NCBI RefSeq assembly: GCF_009647655.1 | Contig: NZ_WJFD01000007.1 | Coordinates: 62,001-126,000 of the forward strand | Direction: 5' to 3' | Origin: Chitinophaga sp. SYP-B3965 | GTDB taxonomy: Bacteria; Bacteroidota; Bacteroidia; Chitinophagales; Chitinophagaceae | Length of the DNA: 64,000 nucleotides | Shown here: positions 17,961-25,616 of the stretch, piece by piece | How the letters are laid out: every line of letters begins with the position of its first letter | Position numbering within the stretch: position 1 is the first letter of the stretch | Program-made: the position numbers and the translations under genes | The notes under the pieces: generated by a model | Databases searched by the model: none | What the model was told of the DNA's origin: nothing | Seen by the model: only the letters and a program-made list of their open reading frames with translations

Positions 17961-17987
17961 AGATAATCGGTTATTTTCCGATTATCT
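17961..17987. promoter_or_regulatory. Inverted repeat, probable AbiEi operator
   Basis: AGATAATCGG and CCGATTATCT form perfect 10-bp arms around TTATTTT. It is 11 bp upstream of the -7 element of abiEi. AbiEi homologues autoregulate through inverted repeats, so operator function is a strong inference. A near-identical arm pair recurs at 18028-18053. Confidence 0.7.
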
Positions 17988-18017
17988 ATTCTAAATTTTA
18001 CATAATCAGGCAAAAAC

Positions 18018-18056
18018 AAAAAAAGCCAGATAATCGAATATTTCCGATTATCTGGC
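18018..18056 (-). terminator. bshA terminator that contains a second AbiEi-like palindrome
   Basis: On the minus strand a perfect 12-bp stem (GCCAGATAATCG with CGATTATCTGGC, 18025-18056, 8-base loop) is followed by seven T. This is a classic intrinsic terminator for bshA. The inner arms repeat the AGATAATCG/CGATTATCT sequence of the putative AbiEi operator 40 bp away. Confidence 0.85.
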
Positions 18057-18076
18057 TCAAAAAATACAATTCATTG

Positions 18077-19216
18077 TTACTTCTCTACCAACGCCTGCTG
18101 CAACACACTCTCATACAAAGCCTCATACTGCGGAATGATATTATCAATATGAAACCGCGAAGCCTGCTTCAATGCACCAGCACGCAAATGTGCCAGTAAC
18201 GCCGGATCCTTCAAAATATTAATAGCATGCGCCGCCATGGTATTCACATCGCCCACCGCACTGCTATAACCAGTTTCCCCTTCAATATTGATCTCCGGTA
18301 AACCACCCGCATTAGAAGACAACACCGGCACCTGTGATGCCATCGCCTCCAATGCAGCCAAACCAAAGCTCTCATATTCAGAAGGAAGAATGAACAGGTC
18401 ACTGATAGACATCACATCTTCCAGTTGTTCCTGTTTACCAACAAAACGAACATCATCGCAAATACCCAGCTCACGACACATGCATTCGATCATGGGCCTG
18501 TCCGGACCATCACCAACCAGCAATAGTTTAGCCGGCATCGCATCCCTCACCTGCTTAAAGACCTTCACTACATCCGGTACCCGCTTCACTTTACGGAAGT
18601 TGGAAACATGGAGTAAGATCTTTTCGCCGTTAGGTGCAATCGCCTGGCGGAAATGTGGTAATTCCTTACGGGCAAAACGGGCAATGTCAACGAAGTTATA
18701 GATCACCGCAATATCCTTTTCAATAGGGAAGAACTTAAAGGTTTCGTCCCGGAGATTATTAGATACCGCCGTAATAGCGTTGGATTCGTTGATAGAGAAG
18801 GTCACTACAGGAGCATAGGTTTTATCCTTGCCCACCAGTGTAATGTCCGTACCATGCAGCGTGGTGATGAATGGTATATGGATGCCCTGTTTTGCTACGA
18901 TCTGCTGCGCCATATACGCAGTAGAAGCGTGAGGAATTGCGTAATGTACATGTAACAGGTCCAGCTTCTGATTCAGGATCACATCCACCATCGTACTGCT
19001 CAGAGCACTTTCATAAGGTGGAAAATCAAAAAGCGGATAAGTAGGAACCTGTACTTCGTGGTAATAAATATTGGCATGAAACCCATTCAAACGCACGGGT
19101 TGCTGGTATGTGATAAAATGTACCATATGCCCCTTGTCTGCGAGTGCTTTTCCTAATTCGGTTGCCAACACACCGCTACCCCCATAAGTAGGGTAGCAAA
19201 CGATTCCTATGCGCAT
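18077..19216 (-). CDS. bshA: N-acetyl-alpha-D-glucosaminyl L-malate synthase BshA
   Basis: With the ATG at 19216 the protein is 379 residues and begins MRIGIVCYPTYGGSGVLATE, the usual BshA N-terminus; the in-frame extension to 19264 is unlike the family. It is a GT4-family GT-B glycosyltransferase: the HVHYAIPHAST and TTLHGTDITLVG segments are typical of BshA, and EYESFGLAALEAMASQVPV is the nucleotide-sugar binding region. It joins UDP-GlcNAc and L-malate in the first step of bacillithiol synthesis, the main low-molecular-weight thiol of many Bacteroidota. A -7 element TACCTTTG lies at 19241-19248 and a strong terminator follows. Confidence 0.93.
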   Translation of the reverse strand: MRIGIVCYPTYGGSGVLATELGKALADKGHMVHFITYQQPVRLNGFHANIYYHEVQVPTYPLFDFPPYESALSSTMVDVILNQKLDLLHVHYAIPHASTAYMAQQIVAKQGIHIPFITTLHGTDITLVGKDKTYAPVVTFSINESNAITAVSNNLRDETFKFFPIEKDIAVIYNFVDIARFARKELPHFRQAIAPNGEKILLHVSNFRKVKRVPDVVKVFKQVRDAMPAKLLLVGDGPDRPMIECMCRELGICDDVRFVGKQEQLEDVMSISDLFILPSEYESFGLAALEAMASQVPVLSSNAGGLPEINIEGETGYSSAVGDVNTMAAHAINILKDPALLAHLRAGALKQASRFHIDNIIPQYEALYESVLQQALVEK

Positions 19217-19240
19217 CCCTGATGTGGATTTTGTGAGTTG

Positions 19241-19248
19241 CAAAGGTA
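19241..19248 (-). promoter_or_regulatory. -7 element TACCTTTG for bshA
   Basis: On the minus strand TACCTTTG fits TAnnTTTG and lies 24 bp upstream of the bshA ATG at 19216. Confidence 0.45.
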
Positions 19249-19346
19249 AGTAAATTAAATTCACAGCAGAATGAGCTCTGTCATGCCAGCTTCATTTGGG
19301 GTTGAGTGGCGAATTAGTTAGTTTTATCGGAAATCTGGATCGCTAT

Positions 19347-20720
19347 ATGAAAAAGCCAATTTTAGCCTTGTTTGCCTGTTGCATAGCGCAGCTTTCCTGG
19401 GCACAACAGGATGACTCACTCACCATCCGCCGCTTCTCTGATGAAGTGCTCACGAATGGTACTGCTTATGAAAACCTCCGTGTATTGACCAAAACCATCG
19501 GCGGCCGGCTGGCCGGTTCACCACAAATGGTAAAAGCGGAAAAGTGGGGCGAAGCCGCACTGAAGGCTGCCGGAGCAGATAAAGTCTACTTCCAGGAATG
19601 CAAAGTGCCACATTGGGTAAGAGGAGAAAAAGAGCAGGCAAGGATCATCAGCATGCGCCGGGATTTTGTGCCGCCGTTAAATATCCTGGCCTTAGGGAAC
19701 TCCGTAGGCACCGGAACAAAAGGAGTGACTGCCCCCGTAATTGAGGTAAGGTCATTTGAAGAACTGGAGGAGAAAAAAGACCAGATCAAAGGAAAGATCG
19801 TCTTTTACAACTATCCATTTAACAAAAAATTCATCAAAACTTTTTATGCATATGGTGATGCCGTTCGCTTCCGGGGCCAGGGTCCAAGCCGTGCATCCAA
19901 ATATGGGGCATTGGCAGTGATCGTACGTTCCATGAGCCACAGCACAGATAATAATCCGCATACAGGCAGTACCCGTTATAATGATTCTTTCCCTAAAATA
20001 GCCGCCGTGGCTATTGGTCTGAAAGATGCAGAAGTTCTCAGCAAAAGGATCACCAACGATCCCAGCATGAAAGTATTCCTGCGCACCACCTGCCAGACGC
20101 TACCGGACACAATCGGCCACAACGTAATAGGAGAACTGCGCGGCAGCGAATTCCCAGATGAATACATCACCGTTGGCGGTCACCTGGATTCCTGGGATGT
20201 CTGCGAAGGCGCACATGATGATGGTACCGGTTGTGTACAATCCATAGAAATATTAAGGTCATTCAAAGCAGCAGGCATCCGTCCCAAAAGGACCATCAGG
20301 GTAGTGCTGTTTGCCAATGAAGAGAACGGTTTGCGTGGCGGCGCCAAATATGCGGAAGAAGCAAAAGCGAAGAATGAGAAACACATCTTTGCCCTCGAAA
20401 GTGATGCCGGTGGCTTTACACCAAGAGGTTTCACCACTTCCATGGAGCCGGAAAAACTCCGCAAGATCCAAAGCTGGGCTGGTTTATTCCTGCCTTACGG
20501 TTTGTATGATTTCTCGGAACCAGGCGGCGGTGCAGATATCACCCCCATTCATAATCAACTGGGCACGCCCATGGCTGAACTTTCTCCCGACTCTCAACGT
20601 TATTTTGATATTCATCACGCCGTTTCCGATACCTTTGAGGCAGTGAATAAAAGAGAATTAGATCTGGGAGCAGTAGGAATGGGTGCACTGGTATATCTCA
20701 TCGACAAATACGGATTATAA
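19347..20720 (+). CDS. Secreted M28-family zinc aminopeptidase (carboxypeptidase Q-like)
   Basis: The start at 19347 opens a signal peptide (MKKPILALFACCIAQLSWAQ) and gives 457 residues. A protease-associated-like insert at about 125-220 precedes the M28 catalytic domain at about 245-455. Zinc and catalytic motifs are visible in order: GGHLDSWDVCEGAHDDGTG, FANEENG, ALESDAGG and IHHAVSDTFE. The family removes amino acids or dipeptides from peptide ends outside the cytoplasm. The gene is divergent from bshA and 8 bp upstream of a small membrane protein gene. The substrate cannot be inferred. Confidence 0.87.
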   Translation: MKKPILALFACCIAQLSWAQQDDSLTIRRFSDEVLTNGTAYENLRVLTKTIGGRLAGSPQMVKAEKWGEAALKAAGADKVYFQECKVPHWVRGEKEQARIISMRRDFVPPLNILALGNSVGTGTKGVTAPVIEVRSFEELEEKKDQIKGKIVFYNYPFNKKFIKTFYAYGDAVRFRGQGPSRASKYGALAVIVRSMSHSTDNNPHTGSTRYNDSFPKIAAVAIGLKDAEVLSKRITNDPSMKVFLRTTCQTLPDTIGHNVIGELRGSEFPDEYITVGGHLDSWDVCEGAHDDGTGCVQSIEILRSFKAAGIRPKRTIRVVLFANEENGLRGGAKYAEEAKAKNEKHIFALESDAGGFTPRGFTTSMEPEKLRKIQSWAGLFLPYGLYDFSEPGGGADITPIHNQLGTPMAELSPDSQRYFDIHHAVSDTFEAVNKRELDLGAVGMGALVYLIDKYGL

Positions 20721-20728
20721 AGATCATT

Positions 20729-21124
20729 ATGAAAAAATTTCTATTCATCACGGTAACGATCATCCTGGTAGTATTGGCCGCCATCTTCTTCTATCGCTAT
20801 TACTTTGTTTTTGGCCGTGGAACCAAGTCCGGAGAGCTGAACTTCTTTGTACAGAAAGGATACGTCTGGAAAACTTATGAAGGCAAACTCATCCAGACCG
20901 GCTTTAAACCACAGAGCCTGGGTGGCGTACAGTCCAACGAATTCCAGTTTTCTGTAGTGAGTGAAAGAGTAGCGCAGCAACTCATGGGCGCAAGTGGTAA
21001 ATTACTCGAACTACATTATAAGGAATACCTGGGAGCACTGCCATGGAGAGGATACAGTGAGTTTATTGTTGATAGTGTGATCTCCGTCACAGATCCAAAC
21101 ACCATGAAGAAAGTACCATTCTAA
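20729..21124 (+). CDS. Small single-TM protein, 131 aa
   Basis: One N-terminal membrane segment (about residues 4-24, FLFITVTIILVVLAAIFFYR) is followed by a ~105-residue soluble domain with conserved-looking segments SGELNFFVQKGYVWKTYEGKL and LHYKEYLGALPWRG. I do not assign a function. The soluble part probably faces the periplasm. It starts 8 bp after the M28 peptidase stop, so the two are probably co-transcribed, and it ends before a strong hairpin. Confidence 0.7.
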   Translation: MKKFLFITVTIILVVLAAIFFYRYYFVFGRGTKSGELNFFVQKGYVWKTYEGKLIQTGFKPQSLGGVQSNEFQFSVVSERVAQQLMGASGKLLELHYKEYLGALPWRGYSEFIVDSVISVTDPNTMKKVPF

Positions 21125-21128
21125 AATA

Positions 21129-21158
21129 AAGGGGCCGTATCAACAGATACGGCCCCTT
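21129..21158 (+). terminator. Terminator hairpin after the 131-aa gene
   Basis: AAGGGGCCGTATC and GATACGGCCCCTT form a perfect 13-bp stem with loop AACA, followed by CTTATATTT. The stem core GGCCGTATC is shared with the terminator at 3739-3762. Confidence 0.8.
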
Positions 21159-21198
21159 CTTATATTTAAGTAATTAAAAATAAAAACCAACTCGCAGC

Positions 21199-21909
21199 CT
21201 ACTGCGCATACAGCAAAAATATCGCCGGCCGTTTATGAAAATCAACCCCTTCCTGTTTCTTCCACTGCCCCACAGTTTGCGTACGGATATGTTCCGTAGG
21301 CCCCGTCAGGTCCACTGCCACACAGAAAAGCGTTTCATCTTTACAATTCGCTAATACATCCCTGATAATAGGATTATTCCGGTAAGGCGCTTCAATAAAT
21401 AACTGTGTCTGTTTTTCCCGCGCAGAAACACTTTCCAGTTCTTTAATAGCCGCAGCACGCTCCATCGGTTTTATAGGAAGATACCCCAGGAACCGGAAGT
21501 TCTGCCCGTTCATACCAGAAGCCATCAAAGCCAGCAGCATAGAATTAGGCCCAACCAGTGGGATAACTGTAGCGCCTACACTATGTGCCACCTGCACGAT
21601 CAGCTGACCAGGATCAGCAATAGCGGGACACCCCGCTTCACTGATCACCCCAATAGAACGCCCTTCCTGTAAGAGTTTCCGGGCAAGGGAAAGATCAGGT
21701 GCCTGGTTTTCATTCATCAGGTGCAGCTGTAAAGAGTCAATATCGATCGTTCTGTCCAGCGCTTTCATAAAGCGGCGGGCAGTACGTTCATTCTCTACAA
21801 AGAAGATCTTCAATTCCTGAATGGTAGTAGTAATATAAGCTGGTAACGTAAACAACGCATCTGCACTGAGTACGGTTGGAATGAGGTATACTTTACCTGG
21901 TTGGGGCAT
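21199..21909 (-). CDS. SAM-dependent methyltransferase, RsmI/tetrapyrrole methylase family
   Basis: Starting at the ATG at 21909 (MPQPGKVYLIPTVL) the protein is 236 residues; the upstream in-frame ATG at 21948 lies deeper inside the neighbouring gene. Family segments are VISEAGCPAIADPG, PLVGPNSMLLALMASG and FRFLGYLP, close to RsmI, which 2'-O-methylates C1402 of 16S rRNA. The N-terminal pattern (LIPTVLSAD) and the shorter length differ from canonical RsmI, so the target may differ. The start overlaps the end of the EI24 gene by 17 bp, so translation is probably coupled. Confidence 0.8.
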   Translation of the reverse strand: MPQPGKVYLIPTVLSADALFTLPAYITTTIQELKIFFVENERTARRFMKALDRTIDIDSLQLHLMNENQAPDLSLARKLLQEGRSIGVISEAGCPAIADPGQLIVQVAHSVGATVIPLVGPNSMLLALMASGMNGQNFRFLGYLPIKPMERAAAIKELESVSAREKQTQLFIEAPYRNNPIIRDVLANCKDETLFCVAVDLTGPTEHIRTQTVGQWKKQEGVDFHKRPAIFLLYAQ

Positions 21910-22741
21910 CTGGTAGTTTTTGTTGTTGTAAATGAATAGTAGCGGCAATCACAGCATAACAGGGAGCTAATACCCAGCCAAGGATGGGTACGAACATCAT
22001 CAGGTAAAAGACCAGTCCGTTCCCGATGGCCATGCCTTTGTGCTGGCCAATGTAACGGATACTCTGCCCCATCGTCCATTGGCGGCGCTCAAAGCTATAA
22101 TCCATCATGGAGAAACCGAAATAATAACATTCCACGATCAGTGCTATCAATGGTGTCAGCCATCCCAGGATAGGAATGAAAGCCAGTATAGCAATGACCA
22201 GCATGAAGATCGTCTGGTATAAAAGGTTCCGGAAAGATAAACGGACACCACGGACTACATCCTGCAGCAATTGCCGAAAGCTGAAAGGGAAATCTTTCTT
22301 CTGAATGATTGATTCCGTTTTTTCCGAGAGGTACGCAAAAATGGGAGACCCCACGATCAGGAAAAGATATTTGAAGAAAGAAAAATACAGGATCAGGAAA
22401 ACCATCCGCACCGCAAATCCCACCAGCAGGAAGAGGAAATTGACCCATCCGTTCTGCAATTCTTCGATCCAGGTTTTAAGTGTCAGCAGGTTCAATACAT
22501 AATCAATGAACACGCCGGAATAATCCCACACAAAATAGATCCCGGTTACAAACAGGATGCAGTAAATAATTCCGGGAATAATGATCCATTTCCACAAGCG
22601 GTGCTGTGTAATGAACTGATGCGCCTTGCCGTATGATTGCACAGCGCCAAGTACTTCTCTTAATGAAAACAACGGCCTATTTTTAGTATGACAGTAAATT
22701 AGGTACGCAGGAGTAAACTTGGAACAACGAATGTAACGCAT
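21893..22741 (-). CDS. EI24/CysZ-like integral membrane protein
   Basis: This protein of up to 282 residues has several hydrophobic segments, including LWKWIIIPGIIYCILFVTGI, FLFLLVGFAVRMVFLILYF, IFMLVIAILAFIPILGWLTP and FVPILGWVLAPCYAVIAATI. The FxFRQLLQDVVRGVRLSFRNL region and the overall layout fit the EI24 family, which includes the sulfate permease CysZ. The ATG at 22741 adds about 23 residues not typical of the family. A TTG at 22672 (LFSLREVLGAVQSYGKAHQF) is an alternative start. Sulfate transport is not supported by neighbours. Confidence 0.75.
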   Translation of the reverse strand: MRYIRCSKFTPAYLIYCHTKNRPLFSLREVLGAVQSYGKAHQFITQHRLWKWIIIPGIIYCILFVTGIYFVWDYSGVFIDYVLNLLTLKTWIEELQNGWVNFLFLLVGFAVRMVFLILYFSFFKYLFLIVGSPIFAYLSEKTESIIQKKDFPFSFRQLLQDVVRGVRLSFRNLLYQTIFMLVIAILAFIPILGWLTPLIALIVECYYFGFSMMDYSFERRQWTMGQSIRYIGQHKGMAIGNGLVFYLMMFVPILGWVLAPCYAVIAATIHLQQQKLPDAPTR

Positions 22742-22764
22742 CTAAATTAATAATATTTTGCAGT

Positions 22765-23376
22765 ATGGATAAACTGAATGCTTCATTTTATGAAGACAAT
22801 AACGTTTTAAGAGTAGCCAAACGTTTACTTGGCAAGTTGCTGGTGACAAATATTGATGGCGTCCGCACCTCCGGCAGGATCGTTGAAACCGAGGCCTATC
22901 AAGGGGCTACAGACAGAGCCTCCCATGCTTTTAACAACCGCCGAACTGCCAGAACGGAGGTGGCATATGCACCCGGCGGGGTAGCATATGTTTATTTATG
23001 TTATGGGATCCATCACCTGTTCAATGTGGTCACTAATCTGAAAGATGTGCCGCATGTGGTCCTGGTCCGTGCGCTGGAACCTGTAGAAGGCATCGATCAC
23101 ATGATGGCGCGATGCGGAAAGATAAAGCTGGATACCACCTTAACCGGAGGGCCAGGAAGTATGTCCAAAGCATTAGGTATCACCACCGCACTCACAGGAG
23201 AAAGTTTATTGGGAAATAAATTATGGATCGAAGACGCGCCCGATCTTCCGAAATCCGCTATTGAAATTGGTACGCGGGTAGGAGTGGCCTATGCCATGGA
23301 AGATGCCTATCTGCCTTATCGCTATTCTGTTAAAGGAAATAAATGGGTGAGCAAAGGCAAGGGCTTAAAAAAGTAA
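22765..23376 (+). CDS. mpg: DNA-3-methyladenine glycosylase (AAG/MPG family)
   Basis: This 203-residue protein matches the MPG fold in full. Conserved segments are AKRLLGKLLVTN, GRIVETEAYQGATDRASHAF (with the catalytic glutamate in VETEAY), GGVAYVYLCYGIHHLFNVVT and the VLVRALEP and TGGPGSMSKALGI regions. The enzyme flips out and excises alkylated purines such as 3-methyladenine and hypoxanthine, starting base excision repair. It is divergent from the EI24 gene by 23 bp and ends at a GC-rich hairpin. Confidence 0.94.
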   Translation: MDKLNASFYEDNNVLRVAKRLLGKLLVTNIDGVRTSGRIVETEAYQGATDRASHAFNNRRTARTEVAYAPGGVAYVYLCYGIHHLFNVVTNLKDVPHVVLVRALEPVEGIDHMMARCGKIKLDTTLTGGPGSMSKALGITTALTGESLLGNKLWIEDAPDLPKSAIEIGTRVGVAYAMEDAYLPYRYSVKGNKWVSKGKGLKK

Positions 23377-23397
23377 CGGCCGGAAAAGATCCGGCCG
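23377..23397 (+). terminator. GC-rich hairpin after mpg
   Basis: CGGCCGGA and TCCGGCCG form a perfect 8-bp stem with loop AAAGA, directly after the mpg stop codon. No T-run follows, so termination may be weak. Confidence 0.55.
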
Positions 23398-23424
23398 CCA
23401 GCTTTAAAAGAGATGTATAATTTA

Positions 23425-24441
23425 TTAGAACTTCGGACAAAGTGTTCCGTTCTTTTTGTTGTCATTTTTAGTGCGCACATAGATCACGGAAATTTCCGTA
23501 CCCCCGCGATAGTTAGAAGCCGGTTTCAAAGTAGAAACGTTCAGGTCATAGCTCAGCCCCACTTTGAAGCTGTTAAATTCCAACCCGATGTAAGGATTGA
23601 TGGCATCTTTCAACCGGAACCATGCACCTAAATAAAAAATGGTAGGAGCATCTTCCATATCATTCAGCATAAAGCCATAAGCCGCACCAGCAGTAGTTTC
23701 CACCGCCTGGTTCTGACGCATGTAATGTGCGCTGAAGTGGATGCGGTTACTACCATTCACAGGGAAAGAACCACCACCATGGATCGTATAACGATAACTA
23801 AGACGGTTATTATCCTGGTCCAGGAATGTTTCAGTGGGTTGTGTAAAATGGTAATAAGATGCGCCGAAATAAATATTGGAGGACTCTCCCACAAGGCCAC
23901 TGTACAGCAAACCTACGTTATAGTCCATGTAAGAGATAGAAGGATTGGTGATGGTTTCTCCGCTGGGCAAAGAAGGATCATAACCATTATCGTTGATCTG
24001 TTGTTCGAAAATTAATTTACTCTGATCCACTCTTTTCTGCGAGAAAGCAGCCTGAATACCAATACCCAGTGTGTGATTCCCTTCCACATCCAAACCTTTA
24101 TGATAGGCCGTACTCACCGCTACATAATTGGAATTCAACGCACCCGCGCCGGTTTTATCATAAAGTGCAAGGATACCCACACCCCATGTATCTGTATAAG
24201 AAATAGTATTTTTTAAAATGCCGAAATCCGCTGCAAGCGTACCTGTAATGTAAGGGGACGCAATGCTGCGCCATTGAGAACGGTAATTGCCTGAGAGACG
24301 GAGATCGCCTGAAAAATAACCGGTGAATGCTGGGTTCAATGTAAGTGGAGACGCGAAAAATTGCGTGAAATGCGGGTCCTGCGCTTTGGCAGAACTAACG
24401 GCATAAAAAGCTATGGTTAATAGGAGTACAAATTTCTTCAT
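23425..24441 (-). CDS. PorP/SprF-family type IX secretion membrane protein
   Basis: The ATG at 24441 opens a signal peptide (MKKFVLLLTIAFYAVSSAKAQ) and gives 338 residues; upstream in-frame codons are not used. The mature N-terminus DPHFTQFFASPLTLNPAFTG is the hallmark of the PorP/SprF family, and the rest is a predicted outer-membrane barrel ending with a GGTEISVIYV strand. PorP-like proteins serve type IX secretion and surface attachment of particular cargo, often beside a large adhesin gene. No such partner lies here: upp is upstream and mpg is convergent. It may be an orphan paralogue. Confidence 0.88.
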   Translation of the reverse strand: MKKFVLLLTIAFYAVSSAKAQDPHFTQFFASPLTLNPAFTGYFSGDLRLSGNYRSQWRSIASPYITGTLAADFGILKNTISYTDTWGVGILALYDKTGAGALNSNYVAVSTAYHKGLDVEGNHTLGIGIQAAFSQKRVDQSKLIFEQQINDNGYDPSLPSGETITNPSISYMDYNVGLLYSGLVGESSNIYFGASYYHFTQPTETFLDQDNNRLSYRYTIHGGGSFPVNGSNRIHFSAHYMRQNQAVETTAGAAYGFMLNDMEDAPTIFYLGAWFRLKDAINPYIGLEFNSFKVGLSYDLNVSTLKPASNYRGGTEISVIYVRTKNDNKKNGTLCPKF

Positions 24442-24671
24442 TTCGTCAACGGTTAAAATATATAGGGACACTATACGATGTGAAGGTAAAGAACAAATTT
24501 CATATTTCAAATTAAATCTATATAACGTTTATTCATCGTTATAACTAATTTAAAATCTGTGCTTAAGGGAAAAATGCCGGGCTGCGCTGATTCGGTCGAT
24601 TATGATATAACGTCACTTGCCGGAGATTATTGGCACTGCCGTTAATTAAAACGAATAAATAATCTGATTTG

Positions 24672-25325
24672 TTACTGTTGCAGCTTGGTTCCGAAGGCAA
24701 GATCCCCCGCATCGCCCAGTCCCGGAACAATGTATCCTTTAGCAGTAAGTTCATCGTCAATGTCCCCGGCCCAGATGCTGATATTCGCATCTGCATTGCG
24801 TTGCACGTATTCTATGCCGATCGTGCAGGCAATGGCCGTAACAATATGAATATGACTGGGTTTGCCGAAACTCATCAGGTGATCGATAGTTTTTACGAGG
24901 GAAGCCCCTGTTGCCAGCATTGGATCTGAGAGGATCAGTACCTTTTCGTCCAGGGGAGGGCAGGATACGTATTCCAGGCTGATCTCAAAGGAACCGTCCC
25001 GGTTATGTTTGCGGTAGGCGGAAATATAAGCGTGGTCTGCTTTGTCGAAGTAATTCACCAATCCCTGGTGCATGGCTAATCCGGCACGGAGGATGGTACC
25101 CAGTACAGGCTGGTGTTTGATAACACCACAGTTGGCGGTACCCAGCGGGGTTTCCACCTCCTTGTCAGTGTACATGAGTGTTTTGCTGATCTCGTAGGCG
25201 GCCACTTCACCCAACCTTTCCAGGTTGCGCCTGAAGCGCATTCTGTCTGCCTGCACCACTTCATCCCTGATCTCGCTCATCCAGTCGCCTACCAGCGAAT
25301 TGGTATCACTCAGATTTATTATCAT
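24672..25325 (-). CDS. upp: Uracil phosphoribosyltransferase
   Basis: This 217-residue protein matches UPRTase. The PRPP-binding loop region is CPPLDEKVLILSDPMLATGA, with the preceding VLGTILRAGLAMHQG and the uracil-binding C-terminal part (YIVPGLGDAGDLAFG). It converts uracil and PRPP to UMP in pyrimidine salvage. The ATG at 25325 is the natural start. The 230-bp gap to the PorP gene contains nothing I can assign. Confidence 0.94.
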   Translation of the reverse strand: MIINLSDTNSLVGDWMSEIRDEVVQADRMRFRRNLERLGEVAAYEISKTLMYTDKEVETPLGTANCGVIKHQPVLGTILRAGLAMHQGLVNYFDKADHAYISAYRKHNRDGSFEISLEYVSCPPLDEKVLILSDPMLATGASLVKTIDHLMSFGKPSHIHIVTAIACTIGIEYVQRNADANISIWAGDIDDELTAKGYIVPGLGDAGDLAFGTKLQQ

Positions 25326-25459
25326 AATCCAGCCCTTTTTTACCGGGCCAAAATAGCACTTTTTCTTTTACTATGGATGATTTAAGGGCCTCAATACCCA
25401 CCTCAAAGCAAAAAGCACCTTTCCCCAAAGAAAAAGATGTTTTTTTGCTTAAATAAAAT

Positions 25460-25616
25460 CCGCCCTTTGCTGCAAATAAAAACTCTTCCTCCCAAAAAAC
25501 ACCCCGCTAAAAAAGAAGAAAAAATCCGCCCTTTGCTGCAAATAAAAACTCCTCCCCAAAAACACCCTCTTTAAAAAAGAAGAAAAAATCCGCCCTTTGC
25601 TGCGCGGCAAACGCTC
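25460..25616 (-). repeat. 65-bp tandem repeat ending in the dispersed 27-bp element (copy B)
   Basis: The core CCGCCCTTTGCTGC begins at 25460, 25526 and 25590, a period of 66 and 64 bp, each followed or preceded by A-rich DNA with AATAAAAACTC and GAAGAAAAAA. The third copy extends into the full 27-bp element (25590-25616) that abuts the stop of the VWA gene. The gap 25326-25459 shows no gene. Confidence 0.8.

Noticed and set aside
21893..22741. Assignment of the EI24-type protein as CysZ sulfate transporter
   Set aside because: No sulfate assimilation genes are near, and the family includes proteins of other roles.
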